Made by a program: the position numbers and the translations under genes
Notes under the pieces: generated by a model
The model's input: the letters and a program-made list of their open reading frames with translations, nothing else
Told to the model about the DNA's origin: nothing
Databases searched by the model: none
Shown: one piece after another, positions 43,774-52,525 of the stretch
How positions within the stretch are numbered: the first letter of the stretch is position 1
Layout: each line of letters begins with the position of its first letter
Assembly (NCBI RefSeq): GCF_010728725.1
Contig: NZ_AP022606.1
Span: 3,100,001-3,164,000, forward strand
DNA: 64,000 bases
Reading direction: 5' to 3'
From: Mycobacterium branderi
Lineage (GTDB): Bacteria; Actinomycetota; Actinomycetes; Mycobacteriales; Mycobacteriaceae

Positions 43774-44787
43774 TCAGGACTGACCGGCGTCTCGGCGGCT
43801 GACGACCGCGAAATTCACCGTTGCGGTGGCGGCGAGTTCGTCGTCGCCGTTGCCGAAAATGTCCACCTGGGTGACGACGGCGCGCCGGCCGGCCCGCAGC
43901 ACGCGAGCGACCGCCCGGGCCGAACCCGCCGTGATCGGCCGCAGGTAGCGGATGAACAGGTCGGCGGTGGTCAGCCCTGCGCCGGCGGGCAGGTAGTTCA
44001 GCCCCAGCTGTCCGCCGGCGACGTCGGCGAGGGTGGCCAGCAGGCCGCCCTGCACTGCTCCGGAGGTGTTGACCACCTGCGGGCTGACCGGCAATTCCAT
44101 CGCGTAGCCGTCGTCGGTGGCGGCGTCGCGTAGCCCGATTTGGTCGAACAATTCACTCAGCGTGGGTGGCGTCACCTCGTGCTCGTCGTCGGCGCCGAGC
44201 GCCCGGATGCAGAACTCGTACAACTGTGCGGCGTCGATCGGCGCGCCACTCAATTCCGCGCCCAGCCAATGCAATCGCTGTGCGCCCAACACGGTCTGCA
44301 TGACGATCGCGGCCGCGGCACCGATATCGATGCCCGGCCGGAAAACCCCTTCGGTGATGCCGCGCTGCACGATGTCGCGAATCAGCTGGTGCAGCGGTGA
44401 GAGCACCCGGGCGTAGTCGCGGGGGCGGGTTTCGGCCAGATGCTGGTTGTACAGGCTCAGTGCCCGGTTGAGGCTGTCTTGCTTGCTTGATTCCGGCTGG
44501 GCGCTGATCCGGTCGATCACCAGCTTCATCGCCGCGGTGCTGTCAAGCCCGGTGGTTTCGGCGCGCCAGGACCGTGCCGTCTGGGCCATGGTCCTGTCGA
44601 ACAGGGCGAGCAGCAACTCGTCCTTGCTGGCGAAATGCTGGTAGAACGCCCGCAGCGACGTCTTGGAGCGGGCAACCACTTCCTGGACGGTGAAATCGGT
44701 GCGCCCGGTTTCGCCGAGAATTTCGACCGCTGTCTTGATGAAGCGCTCGCCGCGCGTTACTTCGACTTCCTCGTCCGGGCCGGCCAT
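43774..44787 (-). CDS. TetR-family regulator fused to a hot-dog (PaaI-like) domain
   Basis: A 337-residue fusion. Residues about 12-60 form the TetR helix-turn-helix (VEILGETGRTDFTVQEVVAR, SLRAFYQHFASKDELLLALF); residues 61-200 are the helical TetR ligand domain; residues about 215-330 are a PaaI-type hot-dog domain (SGAVQGGLLATLADVAGG, LFIRYLRPITAGSARAVARV). The HGG of active PaaI enzymes reads QGG (Q246), so this domain may sense an acyl-CoA rather than cleave it, as FapR does with malonyl-CoA. ATG after AGGAGAG. Probable repressor of the neighbouring amidohydrolase. Confidence 0.88.
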   Translation of the reverse strand: MAGPDEEVEVTRGERFIKTAVEILGETGRTDFTVQEVVARSKTSLRAFYQHFASKDELLLALFDRTMAQTARSWRAETTGLDSTAAMKLVIDRISAQPESSKQDSLNRALSLYNQHLAETRPRDYARVLSPLHQLIRDIVQRGITEGVFRPGIDIGAAAAIVMQTVLGAQRLHWLGAELSGAPIDAAQLYEFCIRALGADDEHEVTPPTLSELFDQIGLRDAATDDGYAMELPVSPQVVNTSGAVQGGLLATLADVAGGQLGLNYLPAGAGLTTADLFIRYLRPITAGSARAVARVLRAGRRAVVTQVDIFGNGDDELAATATVNFAVVSRRDAGQS

Positions 44788-44990
44788 CGCGCTCTCCTCT
44801 TTCCGCCGCGCAACAAAGGCGCTTCGAGAATGAGATTACCGCAGCTGATCGCGGATCGTCGCATGCCCTCGTACCCTGGCAAAGAATTTTGCAAAGCGCT
44901 TGGCGCAGGCCAAGTTCGTACGTTTCAGCGGCTGCGACCCATTCGCAATTTCGTCCGCGGCTGCGAGGGGTTCGAGTAGGGTAGCCCGCT

Positions 44991-46532
44991 ATGGCGGCTC
45001 GCGAGGATGCAGAGCAAGCATGCACGACCGAGCGCATGGAACGAGCGACCCCGATGTCCGTCGACAAGCCCACGCGACTGCTGTCGCGCCGATTCGTCGA
45101 CGTGGTAATCGCGCTCGGCGGAATGCAACTGATGGTGACGATGGATGGCTCTATTGCTGTTGTGGCGCTTCCTAAGATCCAGAACGACCTAGGTCTGTCC
45201 GATGCCGGGCGAAGCTGGGTGATCACCGCCTATGTGCTGACCTTTGGCGGTCTGATGCTGCTTGGCGGACGCCTTGGCGACACCATTGGCCGCAAACGGA
45301 CATTCCTCGCAGGGGTAATCCTGTTCACCGCCGCCTCGGCGATGTGCGGCATCGCGTGGGATGAGGGCAGCCTTGTTTTGGCCCGACTACTGCAGGGCGT
45401 GGCCGGCGGGATCACCGCACCGATTTGTATGGCGCTGACGGCGACCATGTTCCCGAAGGGCCCCGTGCGCAACGCCGGGATGGCGGTATTCGGTGCGACC
45501 GCGAGTTTCAGTTTGGTGGCAGGCCTAGTTGTTGGTGGGGCACTGAGCGAAGTGTCATGGCGGTTGGCGTTTTTGGTGAACGTGCCGATAGGGCTGCTGG
45601 TGATTTACCGCGCCCGCGCCACGCTGGAGGAAAGTCAGACGGCGCGGATGAAACTGGATGCCGCTGGAGCTGTGCTGGCCACGTTGATCTGTACCGTTGC
45701 TGTTTTCGGCTTCTCGATAGGGCCGGAAAAGGGCTGGCTGTCACCGACGACGATCTGTGCGGGCGTGGCGACGGTGGCCGCTTGCGTAGCATTCGTCGTG
45801 GTGGAGCGCAGGGCAGAAAACCCCATCGTCCCGTTCAACCTGTTCTTTGACCGCAACCGCCTGGCAACGTTCGCGGCCATCTTCCTGGACGGCGGGGTGC
45901 TGTTCACTCTGACCGTCCTGGTCGCCGTCTATGTGCAGGACATCATGGGCTACAGCGCGCTGCGCGCAGGCTTCGCCTTCATCCCGTTCGCGGTTGCCGT
46001 TAGCGCGGGCGCAGGTGTGTCGTCACGGCTGGTGACATGGTTTCCGCCGCGGATGGTCGTGATCGCCGGGAGCATCCTGGTGCTAGGTGCAATGCTGTTC
46101 GGGTCGACGCTCGACCGCGGCGTCCCGTATTTCCCGAATCTGGTGATGCCGCTTGTCGTCGGCGCATTCGGTATCGGCTTGATCGATCTGCCGCTTGCGC
46201 TATCAGTGATCGCCAGCGTCGGCCTCGACCGGATCGGACCGACATCGGCGATCTCGCTTATGCTGCGGTGCCTCGGCGGCCCGGTGGTGCTGGCAGTCAT
46301 CCAGGCCGTTATCACGCTGCGCACGCTGCAGCTGGGCGGGACAACGCGACCGACGAAAGACTTGAACGCAGTCCAGTTGAATGCGCTGGACCATGGCTTC
46401 ACCTATGGTCTGCTCTGGCTGGCCGGGGTGGCCGTCCTCGTCGGGGGAGTGGCGCTACTCATTGGTTACACCGCGCAGCAGGTGGCTCGTGCCCAGGAAG
46501 TCAAGAAGGCCATCGACGCCGGGGAGTTGTAA
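44991..46532 (+). CDS. MFS exporter, DHA2 (EmrB/QacA) 14-helix type
   Basis: Up to 513 residues with about 14 membrane segments. Motif A-like GGRLGDTIGRKR follows helix 2, and LLQGVAGGITAPI is the motif-C-like helix. Substrates of this class are drugs or metabolites, exported by proton antiport. A TAGGGT at 44977-44982, 8 bases before ATG 44991, could be a -10 box giving a leaderless mRNA, which supports this start; MSVDKP at 45054 is an alternative. It stands first in the envelope-glycolipid region and might export a precursor. Confidence 0.85.
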   Translation: MAAREDAEQACTTERMERATPMSVDKPTRLLSRRFVDVVIALGGMQLMVTMDGSIAVVALPKIQNDLGLSDAGRSWVITAYVLTFGGLMLLGGRLGDTIGRKRTFLAGVILFTAASAMCGIAWDEGSLVLARLLQGVAGGITAPICMALTATMFPKGPVRNAGMAVFGATASFSLVAGLVVGGALSEVSWRLAFLVNVPIGLLVIYRARATLEESQTARMKLDAAGAVLATLICTVAVFGFSIGPEKGWLSPTTICAGVATVAACVAFVVVERRAENPIVPFNLFFDRNRLATFAAIFLDGGVLFTLTVLVAVYVQDIMGYSALRAGFAFIPFAVAVSAGAGVSSRLVTWFPPRMVVIAGSILVLGAMLFGSTLDRGVPYFPNLVMPLVVGAFGIGLIDLPLALSVIASVGLDRIGPTSAISLMLRCLGGPVVLAVIQAVITLRTLQLGGTTRPTKDLNAVQLNALDHGFTYGLLWLAGVAVLVGGVALLIGYTAQQVARAQEVKKAIDAGEL

Positions 46533-46768
46533 CTCGTCGCCGGCGAGGGGCTTTGAACACGCTGCCAACTTTGGATACTGCTCCGATTCACGCTTTGTCA
46601 GCAAATCGCCATTGCAAAACTGGCATGGGGCGCTTGCCCAAACCTTCTGAATGTCAGGCCGATAGCGCGGTTAGCGGGTTATACTTCCGGGCGGTTGTGC
46701 CGCGGAAGCGAGGTCGGCGCTTTCATTTTCGCAAAATGTGCACGGAAAGTGTAAAGGCCAGGATCGTA

Positions 46769-48040
46769 ATGAAAATTGTGGTCGCAAGCTATGGCACGCG
46801 CGGCGACATCGAGCCCAACGCCGCGGTCGCCCGTGAACTGATGCGCCGGGGTCATGAGGTGCGCGTGGCCGTCCCTTCGGACCTGGTTGGCTTTGCCGAA
46901 TCGCTCGGGTTTGCGGCGGTAGCCTACGGACCTGATGCGCAGGCCTCGCTGGACGTGCACCATGAGTTCTGGACATGTTTCTTCCGCAGCCCTTGGAGAA
47001 TCCCGGATCTGATCAGGTTGTACCGCGAAGCCGCCGAGCTGCTTACCCAGTGCTGGGAGGAGGCGACCAAGACCCTGGTGTCGCTGGCCGAAGGAGCCGA
47101 CCTACTGTTCACCGGCTTGGTTTTCGAGCGACTCGCTGCCAACGTTGCTGAGTACCACGACATTCCGTTGGCCACACTGCATTACAACCCGAAGCGGGTC
47201 AATGGCCAGCTACTGCCATTCCTGCCGGCGGCACTAAACCGCTCGCTGACGAAGGCCAGCGAGTGGATGGTTTGGCGCGCAAGCAAAAAGCTCGAGGACA
47301 CCCAACGCCGTGAACTGGGCCTACCGACGGCGACTTGTCCTGCGCCGCAGCGGATCAGCGAACGCGGATCGCTAGAAATTCAGGCATATGAGGAGGTGTG
47401 TTTTCCCGGACTGGCAGCCGAATGGGCGAAATGGAAGGGTCAACGGCCGTTTGTCGGGACGCTGACGATGGAGTTGCCGACCGATGCCGATGACGAGGTC
47501 TTGTCGTGGATTGCCGCAGGAACACCGCCGATCTACTTCGGCTTTGGCAGCATCACGGTTAAATCCTCGGTCGACACGGTTGCCATGATCAGCGCGGTCT
47601 GCGCCGAGTTGGGCGAGCGGGCGTTGGTTTGCTCGGGCAGGGGAACAGACTTCAGCCACATACCCCATCAAGACCACGTCAAGGTGGTGGACAACATGAA
47701 CCACTCAGCGATCTTTCCGGCATGCCGCGCGGTCGTGCACCACGGCGGCGCGGGCACCACGGCTGCGGGTTTGCGCGCCGGTGTTCCGCAATTGATGCTC
47801 TGGACGGCGCTCGATCAGATGCTGCGCGGCGCTGCAGTTAAACGACTGGACGTGGCAGTCACCCGGCGTATTTCCGGCATTACCCAGAAGTCGCTGCTCG
47901 CTGACCTTCGCCGGATCCTTGCGCCCGATTACGGCGCCCGGGCACGGGAGATCGCGACCCGGGTGCCCAAGCCGGCCGAAAGTGTCGCGGCCGCCGCCGA
48001 TGCAATAGAGAATTTCGCCCATCTTAGGCGCGTTGGCTGA
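46769..48040 (+). CDS. GT1-family glycosyltransferase, GPL-type (RtfA/GtfB-like)
   Basis: A 423-residue GT-B glycosyltransferase. The N-terminus MKIVVASYGTRGDIEPNAAVARELMRRGHEV is that of mycobacterial glycopeptidolipid glycosyl/rhamnosyltransferases; the donor-binding C-terminal block is AVVHHGGAGTTAAGLRAGVPQL. It should add a deoxyhexose to a lipid or peptide acceptor at the inner face of the membrane. The next genes make a GDP-6-deoxyhexose, but GPL enzymes of this family commonly use dTDP-rhamnose, so the donor is uncertain. The start ATG gives the conserved N-terminus. Confidence 0.9.
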   Translation: MKIVVASYGTRGDIEPNAAVARELMRRGHEVRVAVPSDLVGFAESLGFAAVAYGPDAQASLDVHHEFWTCFFRSPWRIPDLIRLYREAAELLTQCWEEATKTLVSLAEGADLLFTGLVFERLAANVAEYHDIPLATLHYNPKRVNGQLLPFLPAALNRSLTKASEWMVWRASKKLEDTQRRELGLPTATCPAPQRISERGSLEIQAYEEVCFPGLAAEWAKWKGQRPFVGTLTMELPTDADDEVLSWIAAGTPPIYFGFGSITVKSSVDTVAMISAVCAELGERALVCSGRGTDFSHIPHQDHVKVVDNMNHSAIFPACRAVVHHGGAGTTAAGLRAGVPQLMLWTALDQMLRGAAVKRLDVAVTRRISGITQKSLLADLRRILAPDYGARAREIATRVPKPAESVAAAADAIENFAHLRRVG

Positions 48041-48114
48041 CCGACCGCGACGGAGCGGTAAAAGACGAAAAAGGCTGGTGTTAAACGCTTCTAGGGCCTG
48101 TCCGCGCGGAGGCC

Positions 48115-48849
48115 TCAGGCGGGCCTCAGCAACTCAATACGGCTAAGTTGCTCCTGCGTCTCCGGATCGTTGCACAAGACGATGCAGCCGCGCTTGTATC
48201 CAGTTTCTTGCTCGGCCGGTAGGCTCGGATAGAACCTGAACATGTCGGTGCGCCCCAGGGCGTCGAGGTATTCGGCATTGAGGACAGCACCGGGGCCGTA
48301 GTCGTCGTAGTGATACGAATCGCCGGGTACCGCGAAGTCGTCGACCATGATTATCGAGCGCTTCCACGAGCCGAATATCGTGTCGATCTCGTCCGCCAGC
48401 GGCAGGTCGAAATGCCAGTGCGCATCAAGGTAGAAGAAGACATTGTCTTTGGGGAACGCAGGGTCGGTGGCCAGCTGGCGCAGCAATGCGCGGCTATCGG
48501 CCAGCACAACGTGCACCCTGTCACTCGCCGAACGGAATCGTTCTTCGGCGAAGGCGTAGAAACGCGGCGTTACTTCCGCCGTATACACCGGAACACCGAA
48601 TTCGGCAAAGAACTCCGTCGTCGTTCCGCGGAACGTGCCCGTTTCGACGATCGCGACCGGCCGTAGCTCCGCAAAGATCTGCCGAAAGAGCTTCTGCCTG
48701 CCAACCTGGCCGTTCATCGGACCACCCCAACTGGAACGCGCCGACCGCCTGAACCGGTATTCAAGTCGGCCCATTCTGGCGCCACCGAAGCCGTAAAGTC
48801 GAGACAGAACAGAAACAACGAATCGGCGGCCGGACGAATAAGCGGTCAC
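48115..48849 (-). CDS. SAM-dependent methyltransferase (cephalosporin-hydroxylase/CmcI-like type)
   Basis: About 244 residues from GTG 48849 (other starts at 48774 or 48927). The SAM site is [19 protein letters not shown]; an acidic metal-site-like [17 protein letters not shown] and [10 protein letters not shown] follow, the pattern of metal-dependent O-methyltransferases. It is the only minus-strand gene between the glycosyltransferase and gmdA, from which it diverges. A role in O-methylating a sugar of the glycolipid is inferred. Confidence 0.78.
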   Translation of the reverse strand: MTAYSSGRRFVVSVLSRLYGFGGARMGRLEYRFRRSARSSWGGPMNGQVGRQKLFRQIFAELRPVAIVETGTFRGTTTEFFAEFGVPVYTAEVTPRFYAFAEERFRSASDRVHVVLADSRALLRQLATDPAFPKDNVFFYLDAHWHFDLPLADEIDTIFGSWKRSIIMVDDFAVPGDSYHYDDYGPGAVLNAEYLDALGRTDMFRFYPSLPAEQETGYKRGCIVLCNDPETQEQLSRIELLRPA

Positions 48850-48953
48850 GGCCTCGTAGCGTACCCGTCGCCGGGCCACGCGTGCGGTACTTTGAAGCCA
48901 GCCAGAAAGGCCGTTTGCGACAAGCATTCACCGACAACGGAAGTGGCAATCCA

Positions 48954-49976
48954 GTGAAGCGAGCTCTGATAACTGGGATCACCGGCCAGGACGGCTCATA
49001 TCTTGCCGAGCTGTTGCTGAGCAAGGGATACGAGGTTCATGGCCTGATCCGTCGAGCTTCGACGTTCAACACGTCGCGGATCGACCACCTGTACGTCGAT
49101 CCGCACCAACCTGGCGCACGACTGTTCTTACACTACGGCGATCTCACCGACGGCACCCGTTTGGTGACATTGCTCGCCACCATCGACCCCGACGAGGTGT
49201 ATAACCTTGCGGCGCAGTCGCATGTGCGGGTCAGCTTCGACGAACCGGTACACACCGGCGACACCACGGCAATGGGATCGATCCGACTGTTAGAAGCGGT
49301 GCGCCTGTCCGGGGTGCACTGTCGCTTCTACCAAGCGTCATCGTCGGAGATGTTTGGCGCGTCGCCGCCACCGCAGAATGAGCAGACGCCGTTCTACCCG
49401 CGCTCACCGTATGGTGCGGCAAAAGTTTATTCGTACTGGTTGACTCGCAATTATCGTGAGGCGTACGGATTGTTTGCGGTGAACGGTATCTTGTTCAACC
49501 ACGAATCTCCGCGGCGCGGTGAGACATTCGTGACTCGCAAGATCACCCGGGCTGTCGCGCAAATTAAGGCAGGCATCCAGTCCCACATCTACCTGGGCAA
49601 TCTCGATGCGGTCCGCGACTGGGGGTATGCGCCTGAGTATGTCGAAGGGATGTGGCGGATGCTGCAGACTCCCGAGCCGGAAGACTTCGTCCTCGCCACT
49701 GGGCGGGGTTTCAGTGTGCGAGAGTTCGCCCAGACCGCGTTCGAACATGCCGGACTCGACTGGCAAAGACATGTGAGGTTTGACGAACGCTACCTGCGAC
49801 CAACTGAGGTGCATGCACTGATTGGCGATGCAACCAAGGCCGCCCAATCACTTGGCTGGAAGGGTTCGATACACACCGCAGAACTGGCGCGCCTGATGGT
49901 GGACGCAGACGTTGCCGCGCTGGAATGCGATGGCACGCCATGGATCGACAAGCCGATACTGCCCGGTTGGAGCTGA
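48954..49976 (+). CDS. gmdA: GDP-mannose 4,6-dehydratase
   Basis: A 340-residue extended SDR that converts GDP-mannose to GDP-4-keto-6-deoxymannose. Cofactor motif [21 protein letters not shown] with catalytic residues; [15 protein letters not shown] with YxxxK. From memory it is very close to M. tuberculosis GmdA (Rv1511), including length. GTG 48954 gives the family N-terminus ([10 protein letters not shown]). The gene is followed 2 bases later by epiA, a conserved mycobacterial pair used for glycolipid deoxysugars. Confidence 0.93.
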   Translation: MKRALITGITGQDGSYLAELLLSKGYEVHGLIRRASTFNTSRIDHLYVDPHQPGARLFLHYGDLTDGTRLVTLLATIDPDEVYNLAAQSHVRVSFDEPVHTGDTTAMGSIRLLEAVRLSGVHCRFYQASSSEMFGASPPPQNEQTPFYPRSPYGAAKVYSYWLTRNYREAYGLFAVNGILFNHESPRRGETFVTRKITRAVAQIKAGIQSHIYLGNLDAVRDWGYAPEYVEGMWRMLQTPEPEDFVLATGRGFSVREFAQTAFEHAGLDWQRHVRFDERYLRPTEVHALIGDATKAAQSLGWKGSIHTAELARLMVDADVAALECDGTPWIDKPILPGWS

Positions 49977-49978
49977 GG

Positions 49979-50941
49979 ATGGGCACTTCGGTGGGCATCC
50001 TTGACCGCGCGTCTCCGGTATACATCGCGGGACACCGAGGGCTGGTCGGGTCTGCGCTGGTAAACAAGTTTCGGACGGAGGGATTTACCAATCTCCTGGT
50101 GCGGTCACGCAGTGACCTCGATCTGACGGATCGCGCCGCGACGTTTGACTTCATTCTCGAATCGAAGCCCCAGGTGATCATCGATGCGGCGGCCAGGGTC
50201 GGCGGGATCATGGCGAACAGCACACACCCTGTCGACTTCCTCTCCGAAAATCTCCGGATACAGGTCAACCTGCTCGATGCTGCGGTTGCCGCGCGCGTGC
50301 CGCGGTTGCTGTTCCTCGGATCCTCTTGCATCTACCCGAAATACGCCCCGCAGCCCATTAAGGAGACTGCGCTCCTTACCGGGCCCTTGGAGCCGACAAA
50401 TGACGCGTACGCGATCGCGAAAATCGCGGGCATCATTCACGTCCAATCGGCCAGGCGGCAGTATGGCCTGGCCTGGATTTCTGCCATGCCGACGAACCTG
50501 TATGGCCCGGGTGACAACTTTTCCTCATCCACTTCGCACCTGCTGCCGGCGCTTATCCGCAGGTATGACGAGGCCAGGGCTAGCGGCGCGCCCGAGGTGA
50601 CGAACTGGGGCACCGGAACCCCCCGCCGTGAACTACTGCACGTCGACGATCTGGCGAGCGCGTGTCTGTTCCTCCTCGAACATTTCGATGGGCCGAATCC
50701 CGTCAACGTTGGGACAGGCATCGATCACACCATCAGCGAAATCGCCGACATGGTGGCCCTAGCCGTGGGTTACGAGGGCGAAACCCACTGGGACGCAAGG
50801 AAACCGGACGGAACGCCACGCAAACTGTTGGATGTCTCGGTTTTGCGGGAGGCGGGCTGGCAGCCCACAATCCCGCTGCGGGAGGGCATCGACGCAACGG
50901 TGGCGTGGTACCGCGCCAATGCCGACGCGGCAAGGAAATAA
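49979..50941 (+). CDS. epiA: GDP-4-keto-6-deoxymannose epimerase/reductase (GDP-fucose-synthase-like)
   Basis: A 320-residue extended SDR using NADPH on the GmdA product, giving GDP-L-fucose or a related GDP-6-deoxyhexose. Rossmann motif AGHRGLVGSAL, LGSSCIYP and YAIAKIAG (YxxxK). It closely matches the mycobacterial EpiA (Rv1512) proteins. ATG lies 2 bases after gmdA, with GAGG ahead. The sugar probably ends up in a lipooligosaccharide or glycopeptidolipid made by this region. Confidence 0.92.
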   Translation: MGTSVGILDRASPVYIAGHRGLVGSALVNKFRTEGFTNLLVRSRSDLDLTDRAATFDFILESKPQVIIDAAARVGGIMANSTHPVDFLSENLRIQVNLLDAAVAARVPRLLFLGSSCIYPKYAPQPIKETALLTGPLEPTNDAYAIAKIAGIIHVQSARRQYGLAWISAMPTNLYGPGDNFSSSTSHLLPALIRRYDEARASGAPEVTNWGTGTPRRELLHVDDLASACLFLLEHFDGPNPVNVGTGIDHTISEIADMVALAVGYEGETHWDARKPDGTPRKLLDVSVLREAGWQPTIPLREGIDATVAWYRANADAARK

Positions 50942-50980
50942 GTACGTGGGCAGAGGTCCGGATCGACGTCGGGAGAAGCC

Positions 50981-51655
50981 TTGAAATTCATTCCCAAAAT
51001 GTTGGTATTCGGGCTTGTTCAGCTCGTCGCATTTGGATCGATGCTGTTTTTGCCAGCGGGTACGTTTGATTACTGGCAAGCGTGGCTTTTTCTGGCGGCG
51101 CTTACGCTTTCGACCTGGATTTCCGGCGTCTACTTGCTGCGCAAGCATCCTGCCGCGCTTCAGCGGCGGATGGGTGGGGGGCCAATCAGAGAGAGCCGAA
51201 CGGTGCAGAAGTTCATCATGGGCGGCGTGTGGTTGTCGTTAGCAGCGATGGTCGTGGTCAGCGCCCTCGACCATCGCTGCGGTTGGTCGTCAGTTCCCAC
51301 GGCAGTCTGTTTGGGTGGCTATGCGTTGGTCGCTGCTGGACTGGTGGTGGCGATGCTTGTGGTCATCCAGAATAGCTATGCAGCCGCAACCGTACAGGTC
51401 GAAGCAGGCCAGCAGGTCATTTCCACCGGCCTGTATGGGTTGGTGCGGCACCCTATGTATGCCGGCTATGTGATCATGATGGCCGGCATACCGTTTGCAC
51501 TCGGTTCCTACGTGGGACTCGTGTTCGTCGTGCCTGGCTTCATTGCACTCACGTTGCGAATTCGCGACGAGGAGAAGCTGCTCCAGGAAAAGTTGGACGG
51601 ATATCGTGAGTACACACAGCAGGTTCGCTACCGCTTGGTGCCATGGATCTGGTAA
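50981..51655 (+). CDS. isoprenylcysteine carboxyl-methyltransferase (ICMT)-like membrane protein
   Basis: A 224-residue membrane protein with about five or six hydrophobic spans. The C-terminal ICMT/PEMT block is clear: GLVRHPMYAGYVIMMAG, then RIRDEEKLLQEKLDGYREY with the conserved Glu pair and VPWIW at the end. Starts at TTG 50981 after GGGAGAAG. Bacterial members methylate unknown small or lipid substrates; carboxyl or O-methylation of a lipid-linked intermediate is possible. It is the last plus-strand gene of the gmdA-epiA run. Confidence 0.87.
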   Translation: MKFIPKMLVFGLVQLVAFGSMLFLPAGTFDYWQAWLFLAALTLSTWISGVYLLRKHPAALQRRMGGGPIRESRTVQKFIMGGVWLSLAAMVVVSALDHRCGWSSVPTAVCLGGYALVAAGLVVAMLVVIQNSYAAATVQVEAGQQVISTGLYGLVRHPMYAGYVIMMAGIPFALGSYVGLVFVVPGFIALTLRIRDEEKLLQEKLDGYREYTQQVRYRLVPWIW

Positions 51656-51914
51656 CAGCCGTATGACTCGCAGCGGAAATACTGAGCAGTCCCCGGACCC
51701 ATCGGTAAGTACCCGCTAGCCAGGGTTAGCCGGCATATGCCGATCCACCGCGATAGGGTTGCAGCACCCTACGGCACCGCGGCGACCTGTACTACCGCTG
51801 ATGGTGCCCAAAAGTAGCGCCGCTGTAGGCCCCCTAGCGACCGGGCGAAGGTGTTGCCATGAAAGCAGACGTGGTTAGGCCGGATGGTCTGCTTCGTAGG
51901 TATCCGGCGGTCCC

Positions 51915-52241
51915 TCAGTAGTTATTGCAGGTGGCGGCAATCTGTTGGATAACGCCGAAGTACGGCGAGCCCTGAATCTGCTGGGCCATCTGCGCGCGTC
52001 GACTCGGTGGCGCGGCGAGGAACTGACGCAACGCGGACTGCGCGGGCGGTGATGCGTTGAATTGCGCTGCAGCGTCCGGGTTCTCCGCGTTCAACGCCGC
52101 CACTGCCTGCGGGTAGGTGCAGGTTGTGTTGACGATCGGGTCCAGAGCGGGGTCTGCGGACGCGATTCCGGCTCCGGCGGTCAAGGACAGTGCCAGACCG
52201 CCAATGGTCACCGTCAGCCTGGTCAACGACAGTTTCGTCAT
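51915..52241 (-). CDS. secreted haemophore-like protein
   Basis: A 108-residue exported protein: Sec signal peptide (TVTIGGLALSLTAGAGIASA, cut before DP) and a small helical mature domain with two cysteines (TTCTYP and ATCNNY) likely disulphide-linked. The pattern AVAALNAENPDAAAQFN with PPSRRAQM matches mycobacterial haemophore-related (Rv0203-like) proteins. Excellent ribosome site GGGAGGAGA before ATG. Lies 284 bases downstream of an MmpL pair, recalling the Rv0203 association with MmpL proteins. Haem binding is inferred. Confidence 0.82.
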   Translation of the reverse strand: MTKLSLTRLTVTIGGLALSLTAGAGIASADPALDPIVNTTCTYPQAVAALNAENPDAAAQFNASPPAQSALRQFLAAPPSRRAQMAQQIQGSPYFGVIQQIAATCNNY

Positions 52242-52525
52242 TTATGGTCTCCTCCCAACTGATTCCACCGACTCTAACGGCTCGGCGCAAACCTTGCCTC
52301 GGCTTTTCGCAACCCGCTAGGGCGCCGACCGCCCCGAGCCCCACGACGAAGATCTTTCGGGCGTTGTCGCGTAACCACATCGTGCAACTGTTGTACAGCC
52401 AGGCTCACCTGCTTGGGCTGCCCCTCTGGATGCCGATGCAAACATTCTGACAGGCAAAGTGTTTGCAAATTCGATGCGAACAGCAACGCCGCGTGCGTAT
52501 CCGCGGCAGCGGATAACGGTGGGGG

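Noticed and set aside
48040..48115. weak hairpin (GGCCT / AGGCC) between the glycosyltransferase and methyltransferase genes
   Set aside because: Five-base stem only; too weak to call a terminator.
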